From the NCBI GenBank assembly GCA_011634665.1, contig WAEK01000002.1, forward strand, positions 1-64,000: a stretch of DNA of 64,000 nt, written 5' to 3'. The DNA is from Mortierella sp. BCC40632. Lineage: Eukaryota; Mortierellomycota; Mortierellomycetes; Mortierellales; Mortierellaceae. Both the position numbers and the translations under genes were made by a program. Shown here one piece after another: positions 1 to 9,592 of the stretch (the first letter of the stretch is position 1; each line of letters opens with the position of its first letter). The notes beneath the pieces were generated by a model. It ran no database searches and was not told the origin of the DNA. It was given only the letters and a program-made list of their open reading frames with translations.

Positions 1-114
1 GGAGCGCGCACTCAGGACGGAGCTCATCACCTGTCTCACTCCATGCTATTCTCTTATTCCCTTATTCCCTTTAGAATATGCGTAGACAGGTTCATTCTGC
101 CTAGGTACGTGACA
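1..114 (-). repeat. 3' LTR, partial
   Basis: The start of the 3' LTR (TGTCACGTACC, minus strand, at 114), matching the right-hand LTR with some divergence. It runs off the window. A purine-rich AAAGAGAA lies just before it (115-122), overlapping the pol stop codon, and fits a polypurine tract. Confidence 0.75.
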
Positions 115-120
115 TTCTCT

Positions 121-1809
121 TTAGGCGCGGCCTCCAGGCGCGACAATGGGTCCGCGAGGCTTTCCGGGGTACCTTGCATGGAAGTCTTGAATTAAATCGG
201 GACAATGCTGTACATGGTCAATCGGTTCCCACGTTTGTTCATCATGGCCCAACCATTTGACCAGATATTGCAAACGGCCATAGCGACGCCTTGAAATCTA
301 GGATGATCTCGACCTCATATTCGGTTTCGCCATCAATCTCCACGGGCGGAGGTGGGGGCGCTCTCCTGTCTTGTAGATCATTCTCCACATGGGGCTCTAA
401 CAAAGAGACATGGAACACAGGATGGAGACGCGACATCTCTCGTGGCAGCTCTAATCTGAATGATCGCGAGCCTACCGCTTCAAGGATCTTGAATGGTCCT
501 AGCCGGACGTTGTCCAACTTGGGTGAGGGCCTCTTGGTACGAATATTGGTACGTAAGAGCCAAACCTTGTCACCTTGTTCATAATGGGGCTGTTCTTGAT
601 TGCGACTATTGACACTACGTTCATGGGCCTCGTGGGCGTACCCAATATGGAACTTTAGGTCCTCTTGAAGCTCCTTGAGATTCTGGAGTCGTTCTTCTGC
701 TCTAGGATTACTTGCGGCGACTCGCGGGATGTTGACGCTGAAGCGGGGATGATATCCTTGGTATGCATAGAATGGGGTCATGTTGATTGATGAATGTAAG
801 GTGTTGTTATAACAAAACTCTGCCCAATATAATAGTTCTGACCAGTTGTCTTGCTGATAGTTCAGGAAGCACCGTAGATACTGCTCCAAGGTGGAATTGG
901 TCCTTTCTGCTTGACCATTCGTCTGTTGTCGATAGGATGTGGTCATGTTTTGCTGGACACGAAGGGCGTCCAAGAATTGTCGGGAATATTCAGCAGTGAA
1001 TACTGATCCGCGGTCGGTCATGATTTCGTCTGGCAGGCCATACTTGGACACGATATGTTGTAAGAAGAGAGTGGCGAGGCCCCTCAGCACCCACGGTACC
1101 TTTCGTGGGGATGAAGCGCGCCATCTTGGTAAAGCGGTCTACAATAACCAGGATTGCGTCAAAGTCCTCAGAGCTTGGCAGCTGGGTGATGAAGTCCATG
1201 GATAACGAGGACCACGGGAGCTCAGGTACTGGGACAGGTGCATAGAGACCATACGGTTTATGCTTGGATGATTTGTTCCTTTGACAGGTGTCACACGAAC
1301 TGATGAAGCGCTTCACAAACATTCTCATAGAGGGCCATGAATATGAACGGCTAACCAGCTCATGGGTCTTGTGGATTCCAAAGTGACCTGACATGGGATC
1401 ATCATGACAATGGGATAAAAATATCCTTCTTGATCGAGTCGTCGTCAGGGGATTGCGATACGACCTTTTTGTAGTACAACAATCCATCCATCACAACAAA
1501 GTCTTCTTCCACAGTTGGATCTTGTTCCAAAGCTTGGATGATATCTCGGGTTTCTTCATCTTCAAGATAGGCAGCCTTGATACGGTCTGTCAGGTCCAGC
1601 ACCGGAGGCTCTTGATTCATTGGATTCTGGATTTCATCTTCATCTTCAACGGGTTCTTGCAACACTTCATCAATTATTTCTGCGATTGTGGCGTGCTCTG
1701 GATTCGCGAGGACATACTCCATTCTTGGCAAGATTGCTTCATGAACTCGACTCTCCCCCTCCTCAGAGGGGTACCTGCGGGACAAGGCGTCAGCAGCACC
1801 ATTCAGCAC
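121..1809 (-). pseudogene. Retrotransposon integrase with C-terminal chromodomain
   Basis: Three overlapping frames read as one integrase: the HHCC zinc finger (HCHDD...H...CDTCQRNK, about 1410-1270), the DDE core (DFITQLP, then DRGSVFTAEYSRQF and QTNGQAERTNSTLEQYLR), the C-terminal LHPVFHVSLLEP block, and a chromodomain. The chromodomain starts as EYEVEIILDF (about 320) and, after a frameshift near 290, continues as YLVKWLGHDEQTWEP with its aromatic residues; the frame stops at TAA 121-123. In chromoviruses this domain directs integration to heterochromatin marks. The chromodomain half is easily missed because of the frameshift. Confidence 0.88.
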
Positions 1810-3223
1810 TCCAGGACGGTATACAACTCGAACATTGAACTTGGAAAGACGCTCGGCATATCGGACTTGACGATCACTGAGAGATTTTTTTTCCGAAAAA
1901 TACCCAGATTCTTATGATCAGTGAGGATAGTGGCAGGAAAGTCTGAGTAGGCAAAGTAATGGCGGAATTGTTCCAGTCCTTCGATAGCGGCCAAAAGCTC
2001 TGTGTCGTGGACATGGTAGTTCTTCTCAGGGCCGGAAAGGGAGCGCGAATAATATCCGATGGGGCGGAGGTTGCCATTCTCGTCTGGCTGGCTACACACA
2101 ACGCCCACAGCTTTCTTAGATGCGTCTGGTTCAAGATAACACGGTTTCTCTGGATCGAAGTGGCGTAGTATCGGCTTGGAGGCAAATCTCTGGCGAAGGT
2201 CGTCAAAGGCATCTTGGGCGGCCTTGTCCCAAATGAAGGATACGTTTTTCCTTAGGAGTCTTGTCATGGGAGATACCACATCAGAAAAGCTGTCGATAAA
2301 CTTCCGATAGAAGTTGGTGAAGCCTAAGAACACTTGGATATCATGGGCCGAGATAGGGGTTGGCCAAGAGAGGATGGCCTCAACTTTAGCAGGGTCCATG
2401 GATATTCCCTCAGGAGATATCACATAACCCAAGAACTCGACTGTGGATACATGGAACTCGCATTTCTCAGGAGCTACTTGGAGGTCGGCTTTCATGAGGA
2501 GTTCAAGGACTCGGCGTACATGGCGCTCATGAGATTCTCTATCCGAAGAGTAGATCAAAATATCGTCGATGTAGATCACTACAAACTCATCTAGGCATTC
2601 TCGTAATACATCATTCAGGAAGGCTTGAAAGGTTGCTGGAGCGTTTGTCAATCCAAACGGCATCACCATGTATTCGAAGTGACCATAACGAGTACGAAAG
2701 GCGGTCTTCCATTCTTCGCCTGCTGCGACTCGGATCAAATTATATGCTCCTTTGAGATCCAGCTTGGTGAAGACTTTAGCTGTTCGAAGTCGGTCTAGGG
2801 TCTCGGAAATCAATGGCAAGGGACAGCGGTTTTGATCGTTATTTTGTTGAGTGCTCGATAGTCGACACATAAACGCAAGGACTTGCCATCCTTCTTAGGA
2901 GTAAACAGGACAGGGGCACCTGCTGGTGATTCGGAACGCCGAATAAATCCTTTTTTCAAATTGTCGTCAAGGTACTCTTTAAGCGCGTCAAGTTCTTTTT
3001 TGTGACAAGGTGTATAAGGGACCGAAGGGGATCTTGGCATTGGGTTCAAGAGGGATAGAATGGTCGCAGGGGCGATGCGGAGGCAAGGATCCCGCTTCAC
3101 GATCCTTAAACAATGGGATAAATTCTTTGTAATTATCTGGCAGGAAAGATAATGGATCAACAGGGTGTTCTGGGGCACTGATCTCGGACAGTGACAAGAT
3201 ACTAGACTGGGAAGCAAGGTCAT
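1803..3223 (-). pseudogene. Retrotransposon reverse transcriptase and RNase H
   Basis: The segment 3223-2810 carries the RT N-terminal blocks ([27 protein letters not shown]). After a frameshift near 2830 the frame 2870-1803 carries FTKLDLKGAYN, MPFGLTNAPATFQ, the polymerase motif YIDDILIYS, and LGFTNFYRKFI. RNase H follows with YLEPDASKKAVG (normally TDAS, so the first position is changed), ELLAAIEGLEQFRHY and ILTDHKNL. Motif order and spacing are those of gypsy pol. The loss of the usual residue in the RNase H block and the frameshift suggest it is not active. Confidence 0.9.
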
Positions 3224-3389
3224 TTTGCTCAGGGGCTAGGATATCGTCCAAGTACATTTGGCAAAGATAATACTGGTCAATACTGGGATTGGGGTTATCA
3301 ACCTCAAGACAAGATACAAGATTATTTTCTAGGGAGCTAGGCAAGGAGACTGGACACTGTTCAAAACAGTTTTTTTATTACAATGATCA

Positions 3390-3886
3390 TCACGGAAGGA
3401 GACTATGTGCTCTTTCCAGTTGATTGAGGGGTTGTGCTTTTTTCAGCCAGTCAACGCCTAAGACAACAGGTTGTCTCTGGAGCTTCGTGACATGAAGGGA
3501 GATGGTTTCATGATGACTTCCGATAGACATCGGTAGCTGAATAAACTCGGTGACGGGGCCATGGGTGCTGGTGTTCCCATCGGCCATGTTTAGGAGAATC
3601 TTCTGTTCAAGGGGGCTGGGTGGTGATGGAGCGAGATTGGACAAAGGAAGCGTCCACAAAGGAAGCCTGAGCACCGGAATCGATCAGCGCCTTGACATAA
3701 ATTGGGGCGTCTCGGTCGGAAAGGGTGATGGCAATGGGGACAAGGAGACAGACTCGGGGTTTGGGAGGTTGGGCGGCGAACATTTGGCCTAGGATCCAGT
3801 CTGTCTTTTGGATCTAGGCCGACTCGTTTCCCTGGTCGTCTACGTCGGTAGACACAGAGGCAATACGAACCCTCTTGGCTGGGCAT
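3390..3886 (-). pseudogene. Retrotransposon aspartic protease region, frameshifted
   Basis: The minus strand encodes ALIDSGA with the D-S-G catalytic triad at 3673-3681. About 60 codons further, in another frame, comes VVLGVDWLKKAQP, the second conserved block of retropepsins (LG-x-WL). The two lie in different frames, so the protease is broken as read. Its normal job is to cut the Gag-Pol polyprotein. Confidence 0.7.
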
Positions 3887-4916
3887 TCTTGAGCGATATG
3901 TCCTGGCTTGCCACAGTAGAGGCAGAGACCATTGTCTCTTCGGTAGCGTTTATCCTCATCACTGAGCTTTCGGGTCTTCATTGAATCAATGTCCATTGCC
4001 ATTGGGTTTGGCAAGGAGGCAGCTTGAGATGGCTTCAAGGTAAGGGGCAGGTCTTTTCATGGGTAAGTTGGTTTGCGCTTTGTTAGGGGAAGCGGGACAG
4101 GTTAGCATAAACCGTCGATGCCTTGGTCTGTACATCCTTGAGTCTTCGGAGTGTATCCCAATAAGGACACATAGCGGCCTTGACTTCGCGGGGAAAGACC
4201 CATCTTGAATGCAGAGGTGAGGGCTGGCTCGCCCCATCCGTTAAGTTTACTCTGCAAAGTCTTGAATTCTGTGATATACTGGGCCATCGTTTTTCCGTGC
4301 TGTTTCAAGGTCATGATTTTCTCGGAGGCCTCGTCTTGTTCCAGTTGGTTGCCAAAAATATTTTCCAGGGCAGCTAGGAATGACTCGTAATCGTCGAGGA
4401 CCCCATCGGAGTCTTCAAGTTCCCCGTTGAGGTATGGAGTGAACATCTTGGCGGGGGCTCCTTCCATGGAGTTCAGGGCGAAGTAAATTCGGTCCTTATC
4501 GTTCCTGAAATGGTCAGGGTGACGTCCGAACACGGTTGCTAGGCGAGCTTTAAAATCGTCGAGGCTCATTTCATCAGAGTTTCCCTTGAACTTCGAGGGG
4601 AGCGAGGTAGGCGTGCGGGAGCTAGGGGGACGGTTGATCAGGGACTCAGCAATTCTTTGCATAGACGCAGTCGAGACTTGGTTCGAGTGGGCAGCCTCTT
4701 GGAGGCGCTCGGCTAGTGACTGGAGGACGGCTTGGTCGGGGCGTGTGGCCGCTTGGGTAGCATGAAGCTCTTGTTGGAGCATACGCAACTGTTGTTGGAG
4801 TGCCTCGATCGTGCCGTGGACATGCGTAACAAACTGGCTTTTGTGTCGAGGTTACCTTGCTGGGCTTGCTCGAGGAGGGAACGCATGGTAAATAGACCTT
4901 GGTCGTCTTGGCTCAT
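3814..4916 (-). pseudogene. Retrotransposon gag (capsid plus CCHC zinc knuckle), frameshifted
   Basis: The likely start is the Met at 4916 (MSQDDQGLF); an earlier in-frame Met at 4997 lies inside the LTR. Capsid-type sequence follows in another frame (4788-4102), with MSLDDFKARLATVFGRH and MAQYITEFKTLQSKL, typical of the Retrotrans_gag fold. After further frameshifts (about 4170 and 4040) the nucleocapsid knuckle appears at about 3905-3960 as CLYCGKPGHIAQEC (C-x2-C-x4-H-x4-C). It would package the element's RNA. At least three frame changes break it. Confidence 0.8.
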
Positions 4917-4982
4917 GACTTGGATGGTTGATGGGGGGTCAGTGTTGTATGGAAGAGGGTCAGGGGGCAGGAAGTGTGTATG

Positions 4983-5087
4983 AGTCTGCAATGTCAAGGA
5001 CAGACAAGGCAGATTTTTCTATAGGGCAAGGATAATATGTATTGCAGACTGAAGTTCGATGCTATGTCTATCTAAGGGCTATTTATG
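4983..5087 (-). promoter_or_regulatory. Probable self-priming site: LTR RNA start complementary to the primer-binding site
   Basis: On the minus strand AGTCTGCAAT (plus 5041-5050) lies where transcription should start, about 30-35 bases after the TATA-like box at 5081-5086. Its perfect 10-base reverse complement ATTGCAGACT (plus 4983-4992) straddles the LTR end and the primer-binding position. In the Tf1/sushi group of gypsy elements the first bases of the mRNA fold back onto the primer-binding site and prime minus-strand synthesis instead of a tRNA. The arrangement here fits that mechanism. The pairing is read directly from sequence; the mechanism is inferred. Confidence 0.6.
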
Positions 5088-5327
5088 TGTTTCTATCTAG
5101 GGGCAGGAGCCCAGAGAACTGGGGACCCAGGCCAGTCGGTGTGTAGGATTCTAGGCGGCGCGTCGGAGGAGGGACAAGAGGTGACTGCTGAGTGGCGCGG
5201 AGCGCGCACTCAGTATTTTTGGGACGGAGCTCATCAGAGCTCCGTCTCAATCTATTCTTTTCCTCATTCCTCATTCCTTTAGGAATGAGGATCCTATAGA
5301 CAGGTTCATTCGCCTAGGTACGTGACA
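4992..5327 (-). repeat. 5' LTR of the gypsy element
   Basis: About 336 bp with TG...CA ends on the minus strand: TGTCACG at 5327 and TTGACA ending at 4992. Its first part matches the partial copy at 1-114 (shared blocks include GGAGCGCGCACTCAG, GGACGGAGCTCATCA and CTAGGTACGTGACA). It contains a TATA-like ATAAAT (5081-5086, minus strand) about 30-35 bases before the probable RNA start near 5050. Confidence 0.8.
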
Positions 5328-5770
5328 TCAGGCACTATTTCGCAACAGATAGAGAGAACCAACACGACTCTTAAAGAGATGTTACGATCATACATGTCGT
5401 ATCACTAGTACGACTGGGACGAGGCCCTCCCAAGGCATGAGTTTGCCTACAACAGCTCAATGAAGTCGACAACTGGTTACTCCACCTTCCAGTTGATTTA
5501 TGGTCATTGATATGTTCGACGTGGGTCGGTGAGATAAGATGTGAGGTTTATTCAAGGGCTAATGTCGTTATTTATACTGGCCCAGCTAAGCCAGTCGGGG
5601 AGTAAATATGATGTTGTCTGCAGCTCTCGCTGCAGACGACCTATAAAATTCTCCTCTGGTTCTCTATTTAGGTTCCTATTTATCGAATTAGCCGAGAGAA
5701 ATGTTGTAATCTACAGCAGTAATCATCCTTGGTTAGGTCGTTGACTATTAGCCAAGAACTCATTGTATAA

Positions 5771-5801
<31 letters not shown>

Positions 5802-6440
5802 GATTAACAGTCATCTTTGGATACCTTCGGTGCAATTCAATCATGTAGCATGCAATAATCCTACAGTGTCTGAGTTTATTTCCAACCAAGCAGCTATCCT
5901 CGCGAAAGCCCGGGATGCATAGGCCGATGCGCAGATTCAGTAAAAGAAGCACACGGACAAAAGGGGTAGCTCTTGCACCTTCAAGGTCGGAGACATGGTT
6001 CTCTTGAGCACTGAAACGTTTCCGCCGCCGCACTTGCCAACAGACCGTCTAAGAAACACGAACCGCAATATATTGGACCTTACAAGATAATCGAAAGGGC
6101 TAACTCCAATGCGTTCAAGCTTGACTTGCCGTCGTACATGCGCCAGCACCCCGTATTCAATGCTGATTTACTCAAACCATACATTGAGTCACCACCAGAG
6201 TATGGAGAACGGACGCCCCCAAGGCCAGAGCCAGAACTGGTTGAAGGAGAGGAAGAATATGAAGTCGATAAGATCCTTGACCTCAAGATCTTTGGACACA
6301 CTCCGAAATGGCTCGTATCATGGAAAAGATACACTACAGACGATGCAACCTGGGAAACAAGAACGTCTCTAAAGAATACCAAAGATACACTAGATGAGTA
6401 TGAGAAAGGGAGAAAAGGAGATAGGCGGACAAAAAGATAG
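5328..6440 (+). pseudogene. Second gypsy pol fragment: integrase C-terminus and chromodomain, interrupted
   Basis: The plus strand at 5335-5510 reads as integrase core end (TTLKEMLRSYMS, EFAYNSSMKSTTGYS) with in-frame stops. It resumes at about 5863-6120 (EFISNQAAILAKARDA, FKVGDMVLLS, QYIGPYKIIERANSNAFKLDLP) and ends with a chromodomain (EEEYEVDKILDL, then PKWLVSWKRYTTDDATWE), stop at 6438-6440. It belongs to a different lineage from the element at 1-5327, being only distantly alike and in opposite orientation. The 5' part of pol is absent, so this is a relic into or beside which the first element inserted. Confidence 0.82.
5533..5862. mobile_element. Insertion inside the integrase relic, possibly a solo LTR
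   Basis: This block of about 330 bp splits the integrase C-terminal reading. It contains a TATA-like CTATAAAATT (about 5641-5650), a perfect 8-bp stem with a 6-base loop (GTCTGCAG/CTGCAGAC, 5616-5637) and a run of about 27 A (5776-5802). Promoter-like content and position suggest a solo LTR or other retro-insertion; no clean terminal repeats or target duplication were identified. Confidence 0.4.
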
Positions 6441-7279
6441 TGCATTTTTTTTATAACAGGGAGGATGCAAGAGGTTTAATAGGGCTGGGGTGAGTCGAGT
6501 AGAAGACCACAATAAATTCAGTCTTTCTCAAAAGTCGGATGATATCTGATCCGACATTTTTTTCCTGTGTTATCTCCGTTCAAAAAAAAAATGTCGGATC
6601 AGATATCATATGGCCTTTAAGAAACGCTGCCAATAATAGAGCTAGAGAGGGCAGGAATGCCCTGTATAAAGGGGCATCCTATCATAGATTAAACCCTGGC
6701 AGTTGACCTCGAACCTATTAAACGGCCTCCAACATAGACACTCCTTTTACTTGTTACACTAATGAGCAACCAAGATGGTTGGCTGGCTGATAGACCAAAA
6801 ATGGGTGGTCTATTTTATCGACTCTTCGTGCTCTTTCTTCCATTCCGCCTTACTCTTTCCTTTTCTTCTTTCTTTAATTCTATCATTGTCTCTCTCCAAC
6901 TACGCTGCTTGCCGTGGGTCGCGGGTATGACCACTCTGCATTGCTGCCAATGAGCTGTTTTGATACTGCATCTGTCGTTAGATGGCTAAAAGGCCTGTCT
7001 TCTCTTCTCTCCTTGTTCTTTTTGCCTTTTTTCATTTCCTCTTCTTCTTCCTTTTCCTCCTCGTCCTTCTTCGTCTCTTTATGCCTTTCTTCGATTACAC
7101 TGCCTACTGCGAGCCGTGGCGATCAGTCTCCATCGCTGCTAATGAGCTGTCTAGATTGCTGGTCGTTATTTGCTCAAAAAAAAAAAAAAAGCTAGACCTT
7201 TTCATCTCTACTTTTCCTCCTCTTTTCCCTTACACTTTCCCTCTTCTGGCTGTTCTTTCTCTACACGTCTCTATCGGAC
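6441..7279. other. Repeat-rich non-coding stretch, possible LTR of the relic element
   Basis: This follows directly after the relic's pol stop. A TATA-like CTGTATAAAGGGG at about 6662-6674 and its position after the chromodomain suggest a decayed 3' LTR (inference). The rest is pyrimidine-rich with short chance ORFs and an A run at 7176-7190. A MITE copy occupies 6519-6629. Confidence 0.35.
6519..6629. mobile_element. Foldback MITE family A, copy 1 (degraded)
   Basis: 111 bp with inverted ends CAGTCTTTCTCAAAAGTCGG ... TTAAGAAACGCTG. It shares the stem CGGATGATATC(T/C)GATCCGAC and the centre CCTGTGTTATCTCCGT with copies at 9065 and 59318. The ends have diverged and no clear target duplication remains, so it is the oldest of the three. 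Confidence 0.75.
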
Positions 7280-7372
7280 TAGTGTTTGCCATGTGTCAAG
7301 TTGAGTTGAGCTGAGTTGAGTTGAGTTGAGTTCAGATTTTTTCCAACTCAACTCGACTCATGGGAAACACTA
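7280..7372. mobile_element. Small inverted-repeat element (MITE family B)
   Basis: 93 bp with ends TAGTGTTTGCCATG ... CATGGGAAACACTA, then inward GTCAAGTTGAG versus the reverse complement of CTCAACTCGAC. The left arm is expanded by a GAGTT pentamer repeat. The TAGTG start resembles hAT-type termini. It is followed by 28 A (7381-7408). No target duplication was found. Confidence 0.5.
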
Positions 7373-7377
7373 CCTAA

Positions 7378-7410
<33 letters not shown>

Positions 7411-7515
7411 ATTCTGCGAGCGGATCAGTAGGTAAATTTTAATATTTAAATCTGGAATAGATGATCAAGGCTTCATCTAAATAAATAGAAAAAGTAACTA
7501 TGGAGTTGGATTGGA

Positions 7516-8226
7516 TTAAAACCAAACACGGCCACGAAATTTTGACAGTGCATTGGCTCCATCTCCATCCTCCGCGATATTGTTGTCCCAAAATTCTAAA
7601 TCACGCAGAGTCGAATTGGTCTCGAGTGCCTCCGAAAGCGCCAGAGCTCCTACCTCTCCAATACTGTTATACCCCAAATTCAAGGTGGATAGAGTCGAGT
7701 TGGTCTTGAGGGCCTCTGACAGGGCACGCGCCCCTTTGTCTCCTATATCTCTGTTGAATCTCATGTATAAAGTTGTTAGAGTCGAGTTGATCTTGAGTGC
7801 ATCAGCTAGGGCTTGAGCTCCGTCGTCTCCGATTGAGCTACTCTCCAAGTCCAACGTGGTTAGAGTTGAGTTGGACTTGAGTGCCTCAGCCAGTGCTCTT
7901 GCTCCATCAGGTCCGATCTCGTTGCTTCCCAAGTGTAAAGTGGACATAGTCGAGTTGGTCTTTAGTACCTCTGATAGAGCCTTTACTCCGTCAGTTCCGA
8001 TCGAGTTATTGCTCAAATCCAAAGTAGTTAGAGTTGAGTTGGACTTGAGTAACTCGGAAAGCGCCTTAACTCCGTTGTCTCCAATGTTGTAGCCATTCAG
8101 GTCCAAAGTGAGGGTATCTGAGTTAACCACAATGTCCGCAATAATATCCTGCTGCATATATTGAGATGATGCGTTTTCATCGGAAGAGCTTTCCATTGTG
8201 ATGTCAATATCTGACTCAGGGATCAA
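7516..8226 (-). CDS. NLRC3-like leucine-rich repeat protein
   Basis: A 236-aa protein made almost wholly of 28-residue ribonuclease-inhibitor-type LRRs: six to seven tandem repeats with the frame A-L-[SA]-E-[AL]-L-K-x-N-S-T-[LM]-x-T-L-x-L and the asparagine ladder. The N-terminal 40 residues are acidic and Ser-rich (MIPESDIDITMESSSDEN). No NACHT or other NTPase domain is attached, so it is an LRR-only protein or the 3' part of a larger gene; the Met at 8226 is the only reasonable start in the open frame. Such repeats bind protein ligands. Fungi of the Mortierella kind carry many (family knowledge). The partner is unknown. Confidence 0.8.
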   Translation of the reverse strand: MIPESDIDITMESSSDENASSQYMQQDIIADIVVNSDTLTLDLNGYNIGDNGVKALSELLKSNSTLTTLDLSNNSIGTDGVKALSEVLKTNSTMSTLHLGSNEIGPDGARALAEALKSNSTLTTLDLESSSIGDDGAQALADALKINSTLTTLYMRFNRDIGDKGARALSEALKTNSTLSTLNLGYNSIGEVGALALSEALETNSTLRDLEFWDNNIAEDGDGANALSKFRGRVWF

Positions 8227-8870
8227 AAGGGCAACGGAGAAGTGGAATTGAAGGAACAGGTCAAGGTAAGACAGAATTTTGATAAAATTGTATTTTTTGA
8301 GATACTGATTACTGCTGCGGGAAAAGGGTACTATTTACATTGGTCAACTGGGCTGTGTTGGTGTGAGTCATGTTGACTAACCTCTTCCTAAGTTCCTATG
8401 AGTACTTGTGCTACGGTGGCCAGTAACAGTCAGTTTCGTTTGGTAATGGCACTACAGGTAAGCACAGCTGCTGGGACAGATAAATTGTTGAACTACCGGC
8501 GATAGTGAAACAGCGAACCTGAGCGGCACCACGCGCACTAAGAGATTTTAAAAAAAAAAAAAAAAGAAGGGGGGTAACTTCATCGTAGAGGGTCAGCTCA
8601 TTAGCCTTGGTGGGGGGTGAAAGGCGGGAAGAATTATGGAGGAGGAATGGGGGGAGGAATGGAGAGAGAAAGGGAGAGAGAAAGATATGAGATGAGCCAA
8701 CTCAAGTGGGAGGGGAACAAACTTCACTTGCTCTCTGATCGAGGAGGTTGCTTCGCCCAGACTGGCAACCAGTGACCGGTCTCGGAATGGAATGGTCTCT
8801 AACTCCTGGTAACCTTTCAATCTCGTAGCACCATCCCCACTCCTTCAGCACCCATGGATGAGAAAATGAC

Positions 8871-8907
<37 letters not shown>

Positions 8908-8913
8908 TTTTCT

Positions 8914-9252
8914 AGATACACTCAGGCACAAACTATGGTCAAGAGAATACATAGAAGAGTCTTTGGCATTGCCGATCAGCATGAGATTGACGATTACAAG
9001 AAATAAACGGGTAGCAGGATATGGTCAATCAGGCTTCAGAAGAGAGAGAGGGATAATTGGTGGGCAGTGTTTCTCAAAAGTCGGATGATATCCGATCCGA
9101 CTTTTTTTCTGGACGGAGATAACACAGGAAAAAAAAGTCGGATCGGATATCATCCGACTTTTGAGAAACACTGTTGGTGGGACCTATCATATCAAACTGA
9201 TCATTAGCAAGGCGAAGGAAAGGTGAGGGTCAAGCAAACATTAGCCTGGCCT
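8914..9252. repeat. Dispersed repeat, left copy (split by the MITE)
   Basis: This matches 16651-16878 over its length, including ATAGAAGAGTCTTTGGC, GATTGACGATTACAAGAAAT and the poly(T) end, with the MITE and one TTGGTGGG as extra sequence. The plus-strand reading ends in a short coding-like tail (RRVFGIADQHEIDDYKK) in both copies, so it may be the 3' end of a gene family or element that I do not recognise. Confidence 0.7.
9065..9173. mobile_element. Foldback MITE family A, copy 2 (intact, hAT-like, 8-bp target duplication)
   Basis: 109 bp that is nearly a perfect palindrome: CAGTGTTTCTCAAAAGTCGG... and its exact reverse complement ending ...GAGAAACACTG, with centre CTGGACGGAGATAACACAGG. It is flanked by perfect direct repeats TTGGTGGG (9057-9064 and 9174-9181). 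Eight-base duplications and CAGTG termini are the mark of hAT transposases. The related repeat at about 16795 lacks it and gives an empty site. Confidence 0.88.
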
Positions 9253-9316
9253 TTTTTTTTTTTTTTTTTTTTTTTTCCTCCAGATCGCAAAGTGTGAAGG
9301 AGCGGTTTGATAGGTA

Positions 9317-9592
9317 CTATTGAATCTGAAGGGCGTATTTCGGACGAGGGTCACCAGAGCGCGCTTTTCTAGAGCGGACATACGGGTGATCTAGACTTTG
9401 TAGCGCCTGCCTGAGAAATAATTCTGTGTCCTCCTCGTTCTGAACATGCAGTGCCGCAATTGCTGGTTCATGACCCGATGAGGTGACATTGGAAAGCGCC
9501 GTATTGCAGTATCCATGTCGGTACCTGTGATAGCTGCTATGTTCATTGACATAGCTGAAGCGAAATCTCGGTAAGGCTGTTTCCCAAGACAT
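9317..9592 (-). CDS. Hypothetical protein or last exon of an unidentified gene
   Basis: A 91-codon open frame preceded on the minus strand by a good acceptor (TTCTCCCTTTAG at about 9602-9613). It may therefore be a terminal exon rather than a whole gene. The composition is ordinary and no family was recognised. Coding status is uncertain. Confidence 0.25.
   Translation of the reverse strand: MSWETALPRFRFSYVNEHSSYHRYRHGYCNTALSNVTSSGHEPAIAALHVQNEEDTELFLRQALQSLDHPYVRSRKARSGDPRPKYALQIQ

Larger units (their letters stand above)
1..5327 (-). mobile_element. Ty3/gypsy chromodomain LTR retrotransposon, degraded, 3' LTR truncated by window edge
   Basis: The minus strand reads 5' LTR, gag with a CCHC knuckle, protease, reverse transcriptase, RNase H, integrase and chromodomain, then 3' LTR. 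This is the order of Ty3/gypsy chromoviruses (Metaviridae). Both LTRs begin TGTCACGTACC on the minus strand, at 5327 and at 114. The polyprotein is cut by several frameshifts (about 290, 1430, 1805, 2830, 3400-3600, 4170 and 4770), so it cannot be translated as it stands; the breaks may be decay or single-base sequence errors. The element sits directly against an older plus-strand gypsy fragment at 5328, which suggests nested insertion. Target-site duplication cannot be checked because the left end is outside the window. Confidence 0.9.
8227..9316. other. Intergenic repeats and homopolymers
   Basis: No supported gene. It holds A runs at 8549-8563 and 8873-8903, the left copy of a dispersed repeat (8914-9252) and the best-preserved foldback MITE (9065-9173), and ends with a T run of 23-24 (9253-9276). 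Confidence 0.6.

Noticed and set aside
7553..8092. Plus-strand frames with repeated SKV-RVEL-like peptides
   Set aside because: They are the antisense of the LRR gene's repeats.
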